DNA from: RUG14186 sp964644555
Lineage (GTDB): Bacteria > Bacillota > Clostridia > Eubacteriales > Anaerofustaceae
Length of the DNA stretch: 7,198 bases
Direction of reading: 5' to 3'
Assembly: GCA_964644555.1 (NCBI GenBank)
Contig: CAZXWI010000075.1
Location: 1 to 7,198 of the forward strand
Positions within the stretch are counted from its first letter, which is position 1. Each line of letters begins with the position of its first letter. The notes under the pieces were generated by a model that saw nothing but the letters and a program-made list of their open reading frames with translations, made no database searches and was not told the origin of the DNA. Shown piece by piece: positions 6,601 to 7,198 of the stretch. The position numbers were made by a program, and so were the translations under genes.

Positions 6601-7198
6601 TCGTCTTCACCATATAAATCTAAAATATCTTCATCACTAGATAATCCTAAAGCACGTAAAAGCGTTGTAATAGGAACTTTTCTTGTACGATCAATACGAA
6701 CATAGATAACATCTCTTGCATCTGTTTCATATTCAAGCCAAGTACCTCTAGTTGGAATAATTTGTGAAGTAACAACTACTTTACCATTCTTTTTATCAAT
6801 TTCTTTACCATAGTAACAAGATGGAGAACGAACTAATTGAGAAACAATTACACGCTCAGCACCATTGATAATGAATGTTCCACTATCTGTCATAATAGGC
6901 ATATCGCCTAGAAAAATATCTTGTTCCTTAACTTCTCCAGTTTCTTGGTTAAAAAGTCTAGCTTGAACTTTTAATGGAGCAGCATAAGTTGCATATCTTT
7001 CCTTACATTCTTTAATGTTATATCTTGGTTCATCAAATGAGTATTCTCCAAATTCTAACAACAAATTTCCTGTAAAACTTTCTACAGGAAAAATATCATC
7101 AAATACTTCTTTAATACCTTCAGTCATAAACCAATCATAAGATTTTTTTTGAATTTCTAACAAATTCCCTAATTCAACTGCATTTTTTGTTTTTGCAT
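3630..7198 (-). CDS. rpoB: DNA-directed RNA polymerase subunit beta (5' end cut by window)
   Basis: This is the second-largest core RNA polymerase subunit; it forms the beta pincer and half of the active-site cleft. The frame is open to the window edge: the first whole codon is 7196-7194 and the visible protein begins [16 protein letters not shown], which aligns without gaps to residue 18 onward of B. subtilis RpoB. About 17 residues and the true start therefore lie outside; the TTG at 7163 is an internal Leu codon. Of 1188 visible residues: beta1/protrusion with [20 protein letters not shown] (about 95-125); the rifampicin region (441-467); fork loop with RAGMEVRD and [19 protein letters not shown] with Glu739/Asp740; flap (GKVTPKG to FGEK); [12 protein letters not shown] with catalytic Lys891 and Lys899; and the beta' contact region [20 protein letters not shown]. 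It ends with a hyperacidic tail and TAA (3632-3630). Oddities are Asn at the His526 equivalent and Tyr in WALYAYGAA. Size and domain order match Bacilli RpoB. Confidence 0.99.
   Translation of the reverse strand, partial: [1188 protein letters not shown]
3633..3764 (-). other. Hyperacidic C-terminal tail of RpoB
   Basis: The last 44 codons of rpoB (from [18 protein letters not shown] to the end) encode 28 Asp/Glu and no Lys or Arg. It follows the last conserved beta motif ([20 protein letters not shown], ending near 3876). The DNA is purine-rich on the minus strand because of repeated GAA/GAT codons, which makes the opposite strand a TTC/ATC-rich tract that falsely looks like a Ser-rich reading frame. 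Acidic beta tails of variable sequence are known in Bacilli, including B. subtilis; a role such as competing with nucleic acid or binding a basic partner is inference. Confidence 0.85.
3635..3646 (-). promoter_or_regulatory. Ribosome binding site of rpoC, inside rpoB codons
   Basis: The minus strand reads AAGGGGATGAGG just before the rpoC start. Two anti-16S-like cores are present: AAGGGG (3646-3641), 10 bases from the ATG, and GAGG (3638-3635), 4 bases from it. Either spacing is slightly outside the ideal, so the ribosome may use one or both. The site is made of the Glu-Gly-Asp-Glu-Glu codons that end the beta acidic tail. It supports the ATG at 3630 as the rpoC start. Confidence 0.7.
4497..4532 (-). 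other. RpoB catalytic lysine motif [12 protein letters not shown]
   Basis: The invariant beta motif [12 protein letters not shown] is intact. Its two lysines (4526-4524 and 4502-4500) correspond to E. coli Lys1065 and Lys1073, which lie beside the initiating nucleotide and the RNA 3' end. Their presence argues that the enzyme is active despite unusual residues elsewhere. Confidence 0.95.
5796..5876 (-). other. Rifampicin-resistance-determining region of RpoB
   Basis: This segment corresponds to E. coli beta residues 507-533. It reads [14 protein letters not shown] followed by [13 protein letters not shown]. The drug-contact positions Gln513, Asp516, Arg529, Ser531 and Leu533 (E. coli numbering) are all kept. 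Position 526, His in E. coli and B. subtilis, is Asn here (codon AAT, 5819-5817). Confidence 0.95.

Noticed and set aside
7161..7163. TTG as the rpoB start codon
   Set aside because: The same frame continues upstream to the window edge and those residues ([10 protein letters not shown]) align with RpoB, so this is an internal Leu codon.
7196..7198. ATG at the window edge as a gene start
   Set aside because: It is out of frame with rpoB and reaches a TAG after nine codons; the real rpoB start must lie beyond 7198.
1..7198. TGA=Trp genetic code (Mycoplasma/Spiroplasma)
   Set aside because: Trp positions use TGG and no in-frame TGA occurs in either gene, so the standard code suffices.

Overview
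The window holds no undescribed system. It is two essential housekeeping genes on the minus strand: rpoB (RNA polymerase beta, 7198 down to 3630, upstream gene) and rpoC (beta', 3630 down to 1, downstream gene). Both are cut by the window edges. Essentially every base is coding and there is no intergenic space. I see no RNA gene, mobile element, CRISPR array, promoter or terminator.

Organism: an AT-rich bacterium (about one third G+C by eye) of the Bacilli / Mycoplasmatota neighbourhood. Both proteins follow the compact Bacillus-type layout; for example, the beta' trigger loop lacks the large insertion found in Enterobacteria. Tryptophan is read from TGG, and neither gene has an in-frame TGA, so the standard bacterial code fits and the TGA=Trp code of Mycoplasma and Spiroplasma is unlikely. 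A gut or environmental relative of Erysipelotrichia, RF39 or Acholeplasma-type lineages is plausible, but I cannot place it more closely.

Layout: rpoB enters at 7198 already about 17 residues past its start and ends in a strongly acidic tail. Its TAA stop shares one base with the rpoC ATG (TAATG, 3628-3632), and the rpoC ribosome binding site lies inside the acidic-tail codons. rpoC then runs unbroken for 1210 codons to the window start, which must be close to its natural C-terminus. The two proteins form the catalytic core with two alpha subunits; beta' carries the metal-binding NADFDGD loop and beta supplies the catalytic lysines.

Points worth a second look are residue changes at normally invariant places: the trigger-loop histidine is Asn (LTMRNFN instead of LTMRTFH), the rifampicin-pocket His526 equivalent is Asn, the beta motif WALEAYGAA reads WALYAYGAA, and the bridge helix carries several changes. 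All are inside intact, clearly functional frames, so they look like lineage features and not decay.
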